Below are positions 7,548-16,379 of a DNA stretch of 26,641 bases, in pieces. The number at the start of each line of letters is the position of its first letter. The stretch's first letter is position 1. The position numbers and the translations under genes were made by a program. The notes beneath the pieces are model-generated. The model saw only the letters and a program-made list of their open reading frames with translations, searched no databases and was not told the DNA's origin. The DNA comes from Thermoplasmata archaeon (GTDB taxonomy: Archaea; Thermoplasmatota; Thermoplasmata; Halarchaeoplasmatales; Halarchaeoplasmataceae). Location: positions 1 to 26,641 of the forward strand of contig JAFDTP010000018.1 in assembly GCA_019594195.1 (NCBI GenBank), given 5' to 3'.

Positions 7548-9074
7548 ATGATGGTCTGGGATATCCTAGTTACTTCTAGCCCCGCCTTGGTATTGGCCGT
7601 ACCTCTGTTATTCGCTTTCTTGATAGCTCTCCTTGGAAGGTTTTTTGAGAGACATGTGAATATATTGTTTGCTTCCGCGCTTATAATCACATCTTTCTTC
7701 GTAGGGGTTATGGCTGTTGAAGTGCTCACGTCTGAAAGTTGGATGTATGTTTTTGGAGCTGCAGCACCCGAACCAGAAAATGGCACTTCGTTTTTTAGGA
7801 TCGTCTTTTTAGCTGATGGATTTTCAGTCCTAGCCACGATCACCATCGCGATAATAGCAGTAGTGACGGGCATATATTCATTTGATTACATGAAAGATGA
7901 AACTGTTTTGAACAAATACTATTCTCTTTTCCTTCTAACTTGGGTCGGGATCAACGGGATGGTTCTGACGAACGACATTTTCAACATGTTCGTTTGGTTC
8001 GAAGTCACTACGATGGCTTCTTGTGGACTTGTTGCCTTCCAGAATTACAGAGAAAAGAGCATCGAGGCCGCGTTGAAGTATCTTCTTTTGAGCGTTGTCG
8101 GAGGTCTAGTATTTCTTTTCGCGATAGGATTACTGTACGGCCAATATGGGGTTTTGAACCTAACGCTACTATCAGAACAGATCTCGGGTACTTTCAATGA
8201 CAGACTCGCTGTTGGTTTGATAATGGTAGTTTTTGCCATGAAGTCGAGCAGCGTCCCTTTCCACTTTTGGACACCGGACGTATATGGAGAATCTCCTGGT
8301 CCAATATCTCCATACATGGCGGTCACCACCATGGGATTTCTTTTCGCATTTTTCAGATTGGTAGTGGGAGGGTTTGTTGGAGGTATATCCCCACAGCTTA
8401 TCGGGATGATCGTGATGCTGTTGGGTATGATCTCGATGGTCGTAGGAGTGATGATGGCCTTCGCCCAGAGAGATCTTAGAAAATTGCTCGCTTACCTTTC
8501 TATCTCGCAGATAGGCTACATAATGCTCGCAGTAGGGATAGGGATCGCTACACTAGATACTGCCAGTTATGATGACTTCGGCTCCCTAGCGATGACAAGT
8601 GGTCTATTCCATATGATAAACGACGTGATCTATAAATCTCTGCTCTTTCTTACTATAGTAAGTCTAGTTCACGTGACCGGTATCAGAAATAGAGAGGAGC
8701 TCAGCGGACTTGTATACAAGATGCCCTACCTTTCCCTATTCTTTTTGATAGGTGTGTTATCGATATCAGGTGTTCCCCCTTTCGCCGGGTTTTATTCTAA
8801 ATTCTTGATCTACAAATCTACATTTCTATTTCATCCCTTGATGGGATTATTCGCTATCGTCACGAGCATAATAATCCTGGTTATCATGGCGAAAGTATTC
8901 TCTCAAGTATTTCTCGGATCGAAAGAAGATAGTTTTGACCAGCACGCCCCTAAATCGATGTTCATCGGGATGACGATACTCGCTGTTCTGGTGATAATAT
9001 TTTCGATGATGCCTCACGTGATCGTGGAAGAGATCATCACTCCTGCAGTGGAATCTTTGACAGCGTTATTTTGA
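7548..9074 (+). CDS. mrpD: MrpD-type Na+/H+ antiporter subunit (proton-translocating NuoN/NuoL family)
   Basis: This 508-residue protein has about 14 membrane helices and is a canonical member of the family. The TM5 glutamate is present (Glu152 in FVWFEVTT). The TM7 lysine is Lys232, in FAMKSSSVPFHFWTPD. The next loop has the ESPGPIS motif, and SKF in GFYSKF carries the TM12 lysine. The LAYLSISQIGY motif is also typical. It belongs to a complex exchanging Na+ for H+ or using the ion gradient; MrpC, E, F, G and any hydrogenase or dehydrogenase modules are absent from this window. GAGGAGG upstream is a good ribosome-binding site. The gene ends 4 bases from the convergent PLP-enzyme gene. Confidence 0.92.
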   Translation: MMVWDILVTSSPALVLAVPLLFAFLIALLGRFFERHVNILFASALIITSFFVGVMAVEVLTSESWMYVFGAAAPEPENGTSFFRIVFLADGFSVLATITIAIIAVVTGIYSFDYMKDETVLNKYYSLFLLTWVGINGMVLTNDIFNMFVWFEVTTMASCGLVAFQNYREKSIEAALKYLLLSVVGGLVFLFAIGLLYGQYGVLNLTLLSEQISGTFNDRLAVGLIMVVFAMKSSSVPFHFWTPDVYGESPGPISPYMAVTTMGFLFAFFRLVVGGFVGGISPQLIGMIVMLLGMISMVVGVMMAFAQRDLRKLLAYLSISQIGYIMLAVGIGIATLDTASYDDFGSLAMTSGLFHMINDVIYKSLLFLTIVSLVHVTGIRNREELSGLVYKMPYLSLFFLIGVLSISGVPPFAGFYSKFLIYKSTFLFHPLMGLFAIVTSIIILVIMAKVFSQVFLGSKEDSFDQHAPKSMFIGMTILAVLVIIFSMMPHVIVEEIITPAVESLTALF

Positions 9075-9078
9075 TAGT

Positions 9079-10239
9079 CTAAATGCCTCTGAAAGCACTT
9101 TCAAGATCTTCTACAAGATCATCGGATTCTTCGATACCGACAGACAAGCGTATCAGATTGTCTTTGATCCCCACCTTTTTCCTCTTTTCTTTTGGTACTG
9201 AGGCATGTGTCATCACTGCGGGTATCTCGGCTAGAGACTCCACTCCGCCAAGACTCTCTGCTAGGTGGAATATATCCAGATCTTCGATGAATTTCTTAGC
9301 CTCTTTCAAGCCCCCATCTATCTCAAAAGAGAGCATGCCTCCAAATCCGTCCATCTGTTTTATAGCGAGTTCATGCTGCGGATGTGATCCAAGTCCAGGA
9401 TAATGCACTTTTTTCACTTTTCGATGTCCTTCTAGATGATCAGCTATATCTTTAGCGTTTTTTTCATGCAGTTCCATCCGTGGTTTCAATGTTTTGATCC
9501 CTCTCATGACAAGCCATGAGTCGAACGGGGAAAGGATAGCGCCTGCGGCGTTCTGGTTGAATTTTATCTTTTCAAACGACTCCTCGTCTTTTGTTACAAT
9601 CGCGCCACCGACCACGTCTGAATGACCTCCCATGTATTTAGTGAGGCTGTGAACAACGATATCAGCGCCCAGATCTAAAGGTCTCTGGAAATAAGGTGTA
9701 GCGAACGTATTGTCAACTACTACATCTATCTCCATCTGATCAGCTATTTTAGAGATCTCTTCGATATCCGAAAGTTTCATCAAAGGGTTGGTCGGAGATT
9801 CCAGCCATATCAGCTCAGTATCTTCTTTTACGTTCTCGATTATCTGTTCAGGGTCAGTCGCATCGACATAATCGAATTCCAGTCCGAACTTCACCATCAC
9901 TTCATCGAATAATCTCTTGGTTCCGCCGTAAAGATCATCGAAAGCCAAAACGTGATCGCCCTGTTCAAGAAGTGACATCAATACGCTCTGTTCTGCCGCC
10001 ATACCAGAGGCGAAGGCTAGACCGTACTTACCGTTCTCTAAAGAAGCTATCTTTTTCTCCAGCTTATCTCTCGTTGGATTACTGGTCCGAGAATAAACAT
10101 GTCCTTTATCTATCTCATCTAGATCTTCTTTTGCAAAGGTAGTGGTGAGATTTATAGGTGCTATCACATCCCCTGATTCAACATCTTCAGGATCTTCACC
10201 ATCGTGTATGCTCCTTGTTGAAAAACCATTTTTCTTCAT
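9079..10239 (-). CDS. Cystathionine gamma-lyase/gamma-synthase family PLP enzyme
   Basis: This 386-residue cytoplasmic PLP enzyme of the Cys/Met metabolism family has the expected length. The PLP lysine is Lys201 in HSLTKYMGGHSD, and the PLP-ring Asp is in VVDNTFATP (Asp176). The phosphate-binding YSRTSNPTR (residues 49-57), SGMAAEQ and the C-terminal ESLGGVESL motif are all present. It is the second gene of an operon, its start overlapping the stop of a cystathionine beta-synthase-like gene by 4 bases. That pairing favours cystathionine gamma-lyase, which releases cysteine from cystathionine in reverse transsulfuration. Gamma-synthase or homocysteine-forming activities are alternatives that sequence does not separate. 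Confidence 0.92.
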   Translation of the reverse strand: MKKNGFSTRSIHDGEDPEDVESGDVIAPINLTTTFAKEDLDEIDKGHVYSRTSNPTRDKLEKKIASLENGKYGLAFASGMAAEQSVLMSLLEQGDHVLAFDDLYGGTKRLFDEVMVKFGLEFDYVDATDPEQIIENVKEDTELIWLESPTNPLMKLSDIEEISKIADQMEIDVVVDNTFATPYFQRPLDLGADIVVHSLTKYMGGHSDVVGGAIVTKDEESFEKIKFNQNAAGAILSPFDSWLVMRGIKTLKPRMELHEKNAKDIADHLEGHRKVKKVHYPGLGSHPQHELAIKQMDGFGGMLSFEIDGGLKEAKKFIEDLDIFHLAESLGGVESLAEIPAVMTHASVPKEKRKKVGIKDNLIRLSVGIEESDDLVEDLESAFRGI

Positions 10240-11408
10240 CTCAATTCCTCCAATATCTTTTCATCGTCAGTTTCTAATCCGTTTTTTTCCATCCAATCGT
10301 CGTCATATACTCTACTTAAATAATTTCGTCCTGTATCTGGAAAGATAACTAGAGCTTTCTTATCACCTATCTCGTTATTTTTTAAATACTTTATCGCACC
10401 GACTAAAGCGCTTCCAGAAGACCCTCCGGCTAGTATACCTTCTTTTCTTGATAAGAACCTGGTCATCGAAAAAGAAGATTGGTCATCCGTTTTCACTATT
10501 TTGTCTATCAGTTCTAGATCTAACGTTTCGGGTATAAGGTCTTCTCCTATGCCTTCAGTCAGATAAGTTTCGGCTTTCTTTTTCGCCTTCTCTTCGTCCA
10601 TCCCGTTCTTTACCAGACTGATTATCGAGCCTTTAGGATCGATACCGATGATCTTGACATCCATATTTTCTTTTAGATATCCGCCTATCCCTGAGATGGT
10701 TCCACCTGTACCAATTCCCACAAAAAGGTAGTCTAGATCATCACCCATCTGTTCCTTTATCTCTGGTCCCGTGGTTTTTCTGTGAGCTTGAGGGTTGTAT
10801 TCGTTTTCGTACTGGTTGGGCATATAGGCGTTCTTTGAAGTCTCGATATCTTTATTTAAAATATTTTCTAATTCTTCTAGCTTTTCTTCATCTACCAATT
10901 TTTGTACGAATTCGATGAGATCGTTTAAAACTCCTTCTTCTAAGATACCTCCTTTTTCCCAGATCAGATCTCTTATCACTTCAGCAACTTTGTAATATGA
11001 ATTCGTGTCTTCAGGAGCAACATCCGTGGGTGTTCTCACCACTTTTGCACCATGTGCTTTAAGAAGCAGTTCTTTCTCTTTACTCATCTTGGAAGGCATG
11101 GTGAATACTGTCTTATAGCCTTTCAAACTTGAAGCTATAGCGATCCCGACTCCGGTATTTCCAGAAGTGGGTTCGATTATAACACCTCCTTCTTCTATCT
11201 TTCCTTCTTTTTCCGCCCCTTCGACCATGGATAGTCCTATCCTATCTTTGATACTACCTCCAGGATTCAAGTACTCTATCTTGGCATAGATTTCGGAATC
11301 TAATTCAAAGAAATCCATTATATTTGATAATTTGACTATAGGAGTTTGTCCGATCGCTTCGGAGATGTCCGATCTGATCTCGTTTTGATTCATGCCATCG
11401 TTCATCAT
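10236..11408 (-). CDS. Cystathionine beta-synthase/cysteine synthase family PLP enzyme
   Basis: This 390-residue fold-type II PLP enzyme has its Schiff-base lysine at Lys54 (NPGGSIKDR), the substrate loop TSGNTG at 81-86, the phosphate-binding GTGGTISG at 233-240 and the pyridine-contacting Ser in AGGSSGSAL. It lacks a C-terminal CBS-domain pair. A highly charged insertion of roughly 40 residues (about 149-191) sits before the conserved PNQYEN motif, which explains why it is longer than the usual 300-330. With the downstream gamma-lyase it would convert homocysteine plus serine (or a related acceptor) to cysteine. AGAAGTG lies 5 bases before a second Met at 11405, the better-spaced start. Confidence 0.9.
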   Translation of the reverse strand: MMNDGMNQNEIRSDISEAIGQTPIVKLSNIMDFFELDSEIYAKIEYLNPGGSIKDRIGLSMVEGAEKEGKIEEGGVIIEPTSGNTGVGIAIASSLKGYKTVFTMPSKMSKEKELLLKAHGAKVVRTPTDVAPEDTNSYYKVAEVIRDLIWEKGGILEEGVLNDLIEFVQKLVDEEKLEELENILNKDIETSKNAYMPNQYENEYNPQAHRKTTGPEIKEQMGDDLDYLFVGIGTGGTISGIGGYLKENMDVKIIGIDPKGSIISLVKNGMDEEKAKKKAETYLTEGIGEDLIPETLDLELIDKIVKTDDQSSFSMTRFLSRKEGILAGGSSGSALVGAIKYLKNNEIGDKKALVIFPDTGRNYLSRVYDDDWMEKNGLETDDEKILEELR

Positions 11409-11431
11409 ATCACTTCTAAGACCATCGATGC

Positions 11432-11450
11432 TATAACAATGTTATAATTA
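11432..11450 (-). promoter_or_regulatory. TATA box and overlapping palindrome of the transsulfuration operon
   Basis: On the minus strand TAATTATAAC lies about 38 bases before the start, followed by a short leader with a ribosome-binding site. The box overlaps an inverted repeat TATAAC-N3-GTTATA at 11432-11446, a plausible operator. The divergent endonuclease gene starts 115 bases away. Confidence 0.4.
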
Positions 11451-11523
11451 CAGAGATAAATAGGTTATGGTCATATGATCAAATCCGATAGCGTTATAAC
11501 TTCCGAGTCTTTTCCCGGAGACG

Positions 11524-12723
11524 ATGAAGGTCAACGCGGATCTGCATATACACAGTAAGTACTCTAGCGGAGTTTCAAAACGGATGGACCTGAACACTCT
11601 GAGCGTAGAAGGAAGGAAGAAAGGGGTCGATCTAATCGGGACAGGTGATTGTTTACATCCAGGTTGGAGAGGAAAGATCAAAGAATTGGATAAAGAGAGA
11701 GAGTCCATCTTTACCAACGGTGATATCAGATTCATCCTAACAAGTGAGGTAGAGACAAAAGACAGAGTCCATCACCTACTGATATTTCCGTCGATATCTA
11801 AGACCGAAGAGATGTATGAAAGGTTGAGCCGTTTTTCATCAAACATAGATTCTGATGGGAGACCAAGAGTGGACCTCAACGGTGAAGAACTCGCTCTCAT
11901 AGCTAAAGAGACAGACTGTCTTTTCGGTCCGTCTCATGCATTCACGCCCTATACCGGGATATATGGGGATCACGATTCTCTAAACGAAGCTTATGGAAAA
12001 TATGCGAAGGATGTTCAATTCTTGGAATTGGGTCTTAGTGCTGACAGCAACTACGCTGACAAAATATCAGAACTTCATGGATTGATTTACCTTTCAAATT
12101 CAGATGCACATTCTCCTTACCCTCATCGTTTAGCTAGGGAGTTCAATACCTTTGAACTCGAAGACATCAGTTTCAAAGGTTTAGAGAAACTTTTTCAAGG
12201 TAAAAGTGGAGAGGTCATAAGGAACGTTGGTTTACCACCTGAGGAGGGTAAATATAATGAGAGTGCGTGCAACAGCTGTTATACACACTACACCTTCAAA
12301 GAAGCTGTAGCGAGAAAATGGAGATGCAGCTGTGGTGGAAGTATCAAAAAGGGTGTTAAAGACAGGGTCGAAGAGCTTTCAGATGTTGAGGAGAAAACAG
12401 ATAAAACGCCTCCCTATCTTCATCTGATCCCCTTACAGGAGATCATATCTAAAGCCGTTGGTCATTCTAGTCCTACAACTAAAAAAGTCAGATCAATTTG
12501 GCAAAAACTCATCGAAGAGATTGGAGATGAAGTCCAAGTCTTGTGTGATTCATCTATCGAAAGGATAGAGCGTATAGCCGGACAGGATGTAGCGGATCTC
12601 ATCGAAGATTTTAGAGAGCACGATGTTGAGATAAAGCCTGGTGGAGGAGGAGAATACGGACAGATACTTACACAGAAAAAAGATAGGGATGAGAAAAGCC
12701 AAAGGTCCTTGAGTGATTTTTGA
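11524..12723 (+). CDS. Endonuclease Q (PHP-domain DNA repair nuclease)
   Basis: Endonuclease Q cuts DNA 5' of deaminated bases (uracil, hypoxanthine, xanthine) and abasic sites in archaea. This 399-residue protein has the complete architecture. An N-terminal PHP metallo-phosphoesterase domain begins with ADLHIHSKYS (metal ligands near Asp6, His8 and His10) and continues with the GTGDCLHPGW and NSDAHSPYPHR motifs. A four-cysteine zinc site follows (Cys249, Cys252, Cys268, Cys270), then a helical C-terminal domain ending in EIKPGGGGEYG. GGAG lies 5 bases before the ATG. The gene is monocistronic and divergent from the transsulfuration operon. It complements nth, the other DNA-repair gene in the window, which handles oxidised pyrimidines. 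Confidence 0.93.
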   Translation: MKVNADLHIHSKYSSGVSKRMDLNTLSVEGRKKGVDLIGTGDCLHPGWRGKIKELDKERESIFTNGDIRFILTSEVETKDRVHHLLIFPSISKTEEMYERLSRFSSNIDSDGRPRVDLNGEELALIAKETDCLFGPSHAFTPYTGIYGDHDSLNEAYGKYAKDVQFLELGLSADSNYADKISELHGLIYLSNSDAHSPYPHRLAREFNTFELEDISFKGLEKLFQGKSGEVIRNVGLPPEEGKYNESACNSCYTHYTFKEAVARKWRCSCGGSIKKGVKDRVEELSDVEEKTDKTPPYLHLIPLQEIISKAVGHSSPTTKKVRSIWQKLIEEIGDEVQVLCDSSIERIERIAGQDVADLIEDFREHDVEIKPGGGGEYGQILTQKKDRDEKSQRSLSDF

Positions 12724-12813
12724 ATGTATCTTTGATAAAAGCACCATTCATAAACTCCCGAAAATGATAATTAACAGGATAGATTATAAAGGCTGAGTAT
12801 AAATGTTGGGCGG

Positions 12814-12823
12814 TATTAAATTG
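12814..12823 (+). promoter_or_regulatory. TATA-like promoter of the MCP-TPR gene
   Basis: TATTAAATTG lies about 30 bases before the ATG at 12849, giving a leaderless or very short leader. A second box, TATAAAT, is at 12798-12804. Which one is used cannot be told. Confidence 0.35.
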
Positions 12824-12848
12824 TATCTACTTAAATGAGCTGATAACG

Positions 12849-15200
12849 ATGGACCTGTTTGGGAAAGAGAAGGAGAAAAAGATAAAATCTCTAAAGAAAA
12901 AATGTAGGGCCAAGGAGGAAACGATAGAAGCCCTTAGGGAGAAACTTGAAGACAAAAATGATGAAATAGATACTCTTGAAGAGAGATATGAGGACAAAGA
13001 AGAAAAAATCGATGAATTTAAAAATCTGCTTAAGGAAAAGGAAGAAAAGATAGCAGACCTTGAAGAGACTTGTAGAGAAAAGGACCAACGATTGGAAGGA
13101 TTGAATCAAGAGTTGGATGAACTTGAAGAAGAAAAAGAGTCTCTTAAGGAAAATATCGAAGAAGAGAGAGAAGAAATAGAAGAGCACATAAAGAGCATCG
13201 AGAAGGTCGTCAAGGGAATAACTGAAGGCGACCTCAGCGAAAGGATAGACACGAGCCACTTCGAGGAGGAGGGTGAAGAAACCTATCTGATAGGGCTTGG
13301 TAATAATATAAATAAGATGGCAAGTGGATTGGAAAGCACTCTTAGGACATTGCAGAAGGTGTCCACTGAGTTAGGAGAGTCCTCGAAAAATACGAAGGAA
13401 ACATCTCAGTATTTGACGGAAACCGCAGATACCCTCAATGACAACATCGAGGACATCTCACGAGGAGGTGACGAGATAGCTAAGATGAATAGGCGTATCT
13501 CTGAGCAGATAGAAAAGGAGATACAAAAGATAGAATCTACCTCTTCTGATATTAAAGATATAGTGGATACAGCCGAAAAAACTTCTATACAAACAGAGAA
13601 GGGAAAAGATAAGGCAAAAAAGGTAAGTGAAACGGTAGATAGGCTGAAAGACATACTGAATGAGACCGCTATCGAAGGAGAGAAGTTGAGTAAAAAATCG
13701 GAGGAGATAGGAGACGTAATCGATGTCATCTCAGATATCGCCGATCAAACCAATCTGCTCGCATTGAACGCCTCTATAGAAGCAGCTAGGGCTGGTGAAG
13801 AGGGTAGAGGCTTTGCGGTAGTAGCCGATTCGGTGAGAGAACTAGCTGAAGATACTCAGGAGGAGACCAAACAGGTCAAGGAAGCTATCGAGGAAACTCA
13901 AGACTGTGCCAAAAAAATTGCTGAAAGGATTGAAGATCTGAAGCAGATGACAGAAACTGTCGAAGATATGTCAGAAGAGAGTAAGCAATCCATAATAGAG
14001 ATCGATAAGCAGATGGTTTCAGTAAAAGATTCGATAAAATCAGTTTCTGTTACGACCAGTAATCTTTTAGACGTATTGAAAACGGATTTCGCCACAAAGA
14101 TAAATGGGGTTACGGAGATAAGTGATCAAAATGCCGAATTGGCTCAATCATGTCGAGATATATCTGAAGAGCAAAAGTCCCTTTCAGAAGATATGTTGGA
14201 CTCTGCGAAGGACCTTTCTAACGTGGCTGAAGAACTCTCTAACGTCCTTGAACAATACGAGGACGTGTACTTCAACATGATAGAGAGAGCTAGAGAAAAA
14301 GGAGATAAGAGGTTAGAAGCTAAAGGACTGAGAAGGCTCGGCTGGGTGTACGTTGAGACCGGCAAATTCGAAAAGGCGAAAGATTACTTGAAGGACGCTT
14401 TAGATATATCTGAAAGTGTTGATGCATCTGAAAGTATAAGTGAATGTTATAGAGGTCTGGGAAAGATAGGCTTTAGAAGGGGCGAACTTGAAGAGGGAAA
14501 GAAATACTATAGAAAGGGTATCGATGCGGCGAAAAAATCTGGTGATGATAGGACGCTCGCGATGAATTATATAGGTATAGGAAATATTTTCTCGCAGCAG
14601 GGTCACTCTAATAAAGCTATCGATTATTATGAGAAGAGTGTCCCACTGCTAAAGGACGTGAACGAGAAGACTCAGTTGGCTAGGGTGCATAACAACATCG
14701 GCGATAGCTATTTGAAAAATGAAGAGTGGGATAAGGCTTTAGATTATTTTGATCGATGTATCGAATATGCGGAAGAGATAAACGATGAGAGGTTCATAGG
14801 ATGGGGTTCTTTCAATGCCGCCGAAGCTTGTGTGAATTTAGGTCGTTTAAAGGAAGCATCGGAGTATATCCAGGGAGTCGAAGAGATAATGAAGCGAGAG
14901 AATGATAGGGTAGGATTGGCCGCAGTTTACAGAAATACAGGTCTGATAAACCACAAGAAAGGAAATTTAAACAAAGCTGTGGAGTATTACAATAAGGCGT
15001 TAGAGCTGAATAAAGAACTCGATATCCCTTACAATATAGCAGAAACCAAGCTCCACATGGGTGAGCTATATAAAGATGATAATAGATATGAGGAAGCAAG
15101 AGAGTATTTAGAAAGTGCAAGAGATATTTTCGATGATATCGGTGCCTCTGACGAACTGATAACGAAGACCAAAATGATCCTGAGAGAATTGCCCGGTTAG
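12849..15200 (+). CDS. Soluble MCP-like signalling protein with C-terminal TPR repeats
   Basis: This 783-residue protein has no transmembrane segment. Residues about 5-115 are an uninterrupted charged coiled coil. Residues about 115-170 look HAMP-like ([12 protein letters not shown], then an amphipathic helix). Residues about 170-470 form the long helical hairpin of a methyl-accepting chemotaxis protein, with the tip [19 protein letters not shown] near 295-315 where CheA and CheW bind. Residues about 475-783 are some seven tetratricopeptide repeats (for example [18 protein letters not shown] and [16 protein letters not shown]). The receptor is therefore cytoplasmic and presumably senses through the TPR or coiled-coil part. 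No cheA, cheW or archaellum gene lies nearby. Confidence 0.9.
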   Translation: MDLFGKEKEKKIKSLKKKCRAKEETIEALREKLEDKNDEIDTLEERYEDKEEKIDEFKNLLKEKEEKIADLEETCREKDQRLEGLNQELDELEEEKESLKENIEEEREEIEEHIKSIEKVVKGITEGDLSERIDTSHFEEEGEETYLIGLGNNINKMASGLESTLRTLQKVSTELGESSKNTKETSQYLTETADTLNDNIEDISRGGDEIAKMNRRISEQIEKEIQKIESTSSDIKDIVDTAEKTSIQTEKGKDKAKKVSETVDRLKDILNETAIEGEKLSKKSEEIGDVIDVISDIADQTNLLALNASIEAARAGEEGRGFAVVADSVRELAEDTQEETKQVKEAIEETQDCAKKIAERIEDLKQMTETVEDMSEESKQSIIEIDKQMVSVKDSIKSVSVTTSNLLDVLKTDFATKINGVTEISDQNAELAQSCRDISEEQKSLSEDMLDSAKDLSNVAEELSNVLEQYEDVYFNMIERAREKGDKRLEAKGLRRLGWVYVETGKFEKAKDYLKDALDISESVDASESISECYRGLGKIGFRRGELEEGKKYYRKGIDAAKKSGDDRTLAMNYIGIGNIFSQQGHSNKAIDYYEKSVPLLKDVNEKTQLARVHNNIGDSYLKNEEWDKALDYFDRCIEYAEEINDERFIGWGSFNAAEACVNLGRLKEASEYIQGVEEIMKRENDRVGLAAVYRNTGLINHKKGNLNKAVEYYNKALELNKELDIPYNIAETKLHMGELYKDDNRYEEAREYLESARDIFDDIGASDELITKTKMILRELPG

Positions 15201-15254
15201 ACCCGAAAGGTTTCAAGATAAAGCTTTTGAACGGTTTGCATGCCTGATATCTTG

Positions 15255-15270
15255 CACCTAATTTAAGGTG
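15255..15270 (+). promoter_or_regulatory. TATA-like element inside an inverted repeat upstream of the DgcN-like gene
   Basis: CACCT (15255-15259) and AGGTG (15266-15270) flank the A/T core TAATTTAA, which could serve as a TATA box about 27 bases before the ATG at 15290. The arms may be an operator. Short arms make this tentative. Confidence 0.3.
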
Positions 15271-15289
15271 AAATAGTATCCAAAAACTT

Positions 15290-16375
15290 ATGAATCAGCT
15301 TTTTTCTCTAAAAATCATGACAAAAGCCCTGCTTTTAACCGACGAACATCTGGATAGAGGCGCCGCGAAAACATCACACGGTCTACTTAGACATTCAGAA
15401 AAGTACGAAATAGTGGGTGTAATAGACTCTAAGTTCAGCGACAAAACCACCGATGAGGTCATACCTAGATGTAGAAAAGTTAAGATATATCCGGACCTTG
15501 GCTCTGCTCTCGATGAGAATGATGCCGAGAAACTGATAATAGGAGTAGCAACTGTTGGCGGTTATCTTCCCGAGAATTTCAAAGAACATATCGAAGAAGC
15601 CATGAAGAATGGGTTAGATATCATCTCGGGTTTACATCATTACTTGAGCGAGGACGAAGAGTTCGTTGATTTAGCTGCGGAATATGATGTTGAAATAGAA
15701 GACATCCGGAAATCCCCTCCACTCGATGAACTTCACTATTTCAAGGATAGAAAGAAGGACATCGGCGCTTTGACTATACCGTTTTTAGGTACCGACAGTT
15801 CTGTAGGTAAGAGGACCGCGCTTTTAGAAGTCTACGAGACGATGAAAGAGAGAGGTGACAAAGTAGAATGGGTCGCCACTGGTCAAACAGGACTTTTACA
15901 GGGATCGAGTTATGGAGTTCCTCTAGATTCTATCAAAGGAGATTATATGGTCGGTGAATTGGAAAACCAGATATGGCAGGTTTGGAAAGAAAAAGAACCA
16001 GATTATATCCTCGTAGAAGGTCAAGGTAGTATCTCCCACCCCGCTTACGTATGTGGGTCTAGAGCCGTCCTTGCGGCAAGTCAACCCGATGCGGTGGTAT
16101 TACAGCACGCACCTGCTAGAAAATACAGGCATTATCAGTCTGAAGACATACAATGGCCTATGCCGGATCTGGAGGATGAGATACAGCTAGTACGATCCTT
16201 TTCCGGCGCTGACGTGATCGGTGTGACTATCAATCCAGAGGGGCTATCAGAGAAAGAAAAGCAGAATTATATTTTAAAGTACGAACAGCGCTTCAACATA
16301 CCTTCGGCAGATGCACTGCAAAATCCTAAAAAAATAGCTAAAAGGATCGAGGCGCAGAAGGAGATACAGGGCTGA
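15290..16375 (+). CDS. dgcN: DUF1611/DgcN-family protein
   Basis: This 361-residue protein has the two-part DUF1611 layout: an N-terminal Rossmann-like half (about 11-145) beginning TKALLLTDEHLDRGAAKTSHGLLR, and a C-terminal P-loop half with a Walker-A-like GTDSSVGKRT at 167-176. Later motifs are ATGQTGLLQGSSYG and EGQGSISHPAY. Bacterial DgcN is reported as an N-acetyltransferase acting on D-amino acids such as D-glutamate, working with the racemase DgcA. A DgcA-like enzyme is encoded 930 bases beyond this gene on the opposite strand. Homologues begin near Met10 (15317), but the TATA-like element favours the ATG at 15290 as a leaderless start. The archaeal function is unproven. Confidence 0.8.
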   Translation: MNQLFSLKIMTKALLLTDEHLDRGAAKTSHGLLRHSEKYEIVGVIDSKFSDKTTDEVIPRCRKVKIYPDLGSALDENDAEKLIIGVATVGGYLPENFKEHIEEAMKNGLDIISGLHHYLSEDEEFVDLAAEYDVEIEDIRKSPPLDELHYFKDRKKDIGALTIPFLGTDSSVGKRTALLEVYETMKERGDKVEWVATGQTGLLQGSSYGVPLDSIKGDYMVGELENQIWQVWKEKEPDYILVEGQGSISHPAYVCGSRAVLAASQPDAVVLQHAPARKYRHYQSEDIQWPMPDLEDEIQLVRSFSGADVIGVTINPEGLSEKEKQNYILKYEQRFNIPSADALQNPKKIAKRIEAQKEIQG

Positions 16376-16379
16376 TATT

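Noticed and set aside
12849..15200. Tandem DNA repeats behind the TPR and coiled-coil regions
   Set aside because: The repeats are at the protein level only and diverged; the bases show no clean direct repeat array, CRISPR or satellite.
12891..15216. Several long minus-strand open frames opposite the MCP-TPR gene
   Set aside because: They are antisense shadows of the Glu/Lys-rich coiled-coil and TPR coding sequence, with Phe/Leu/Ser-rich translations and no start context.
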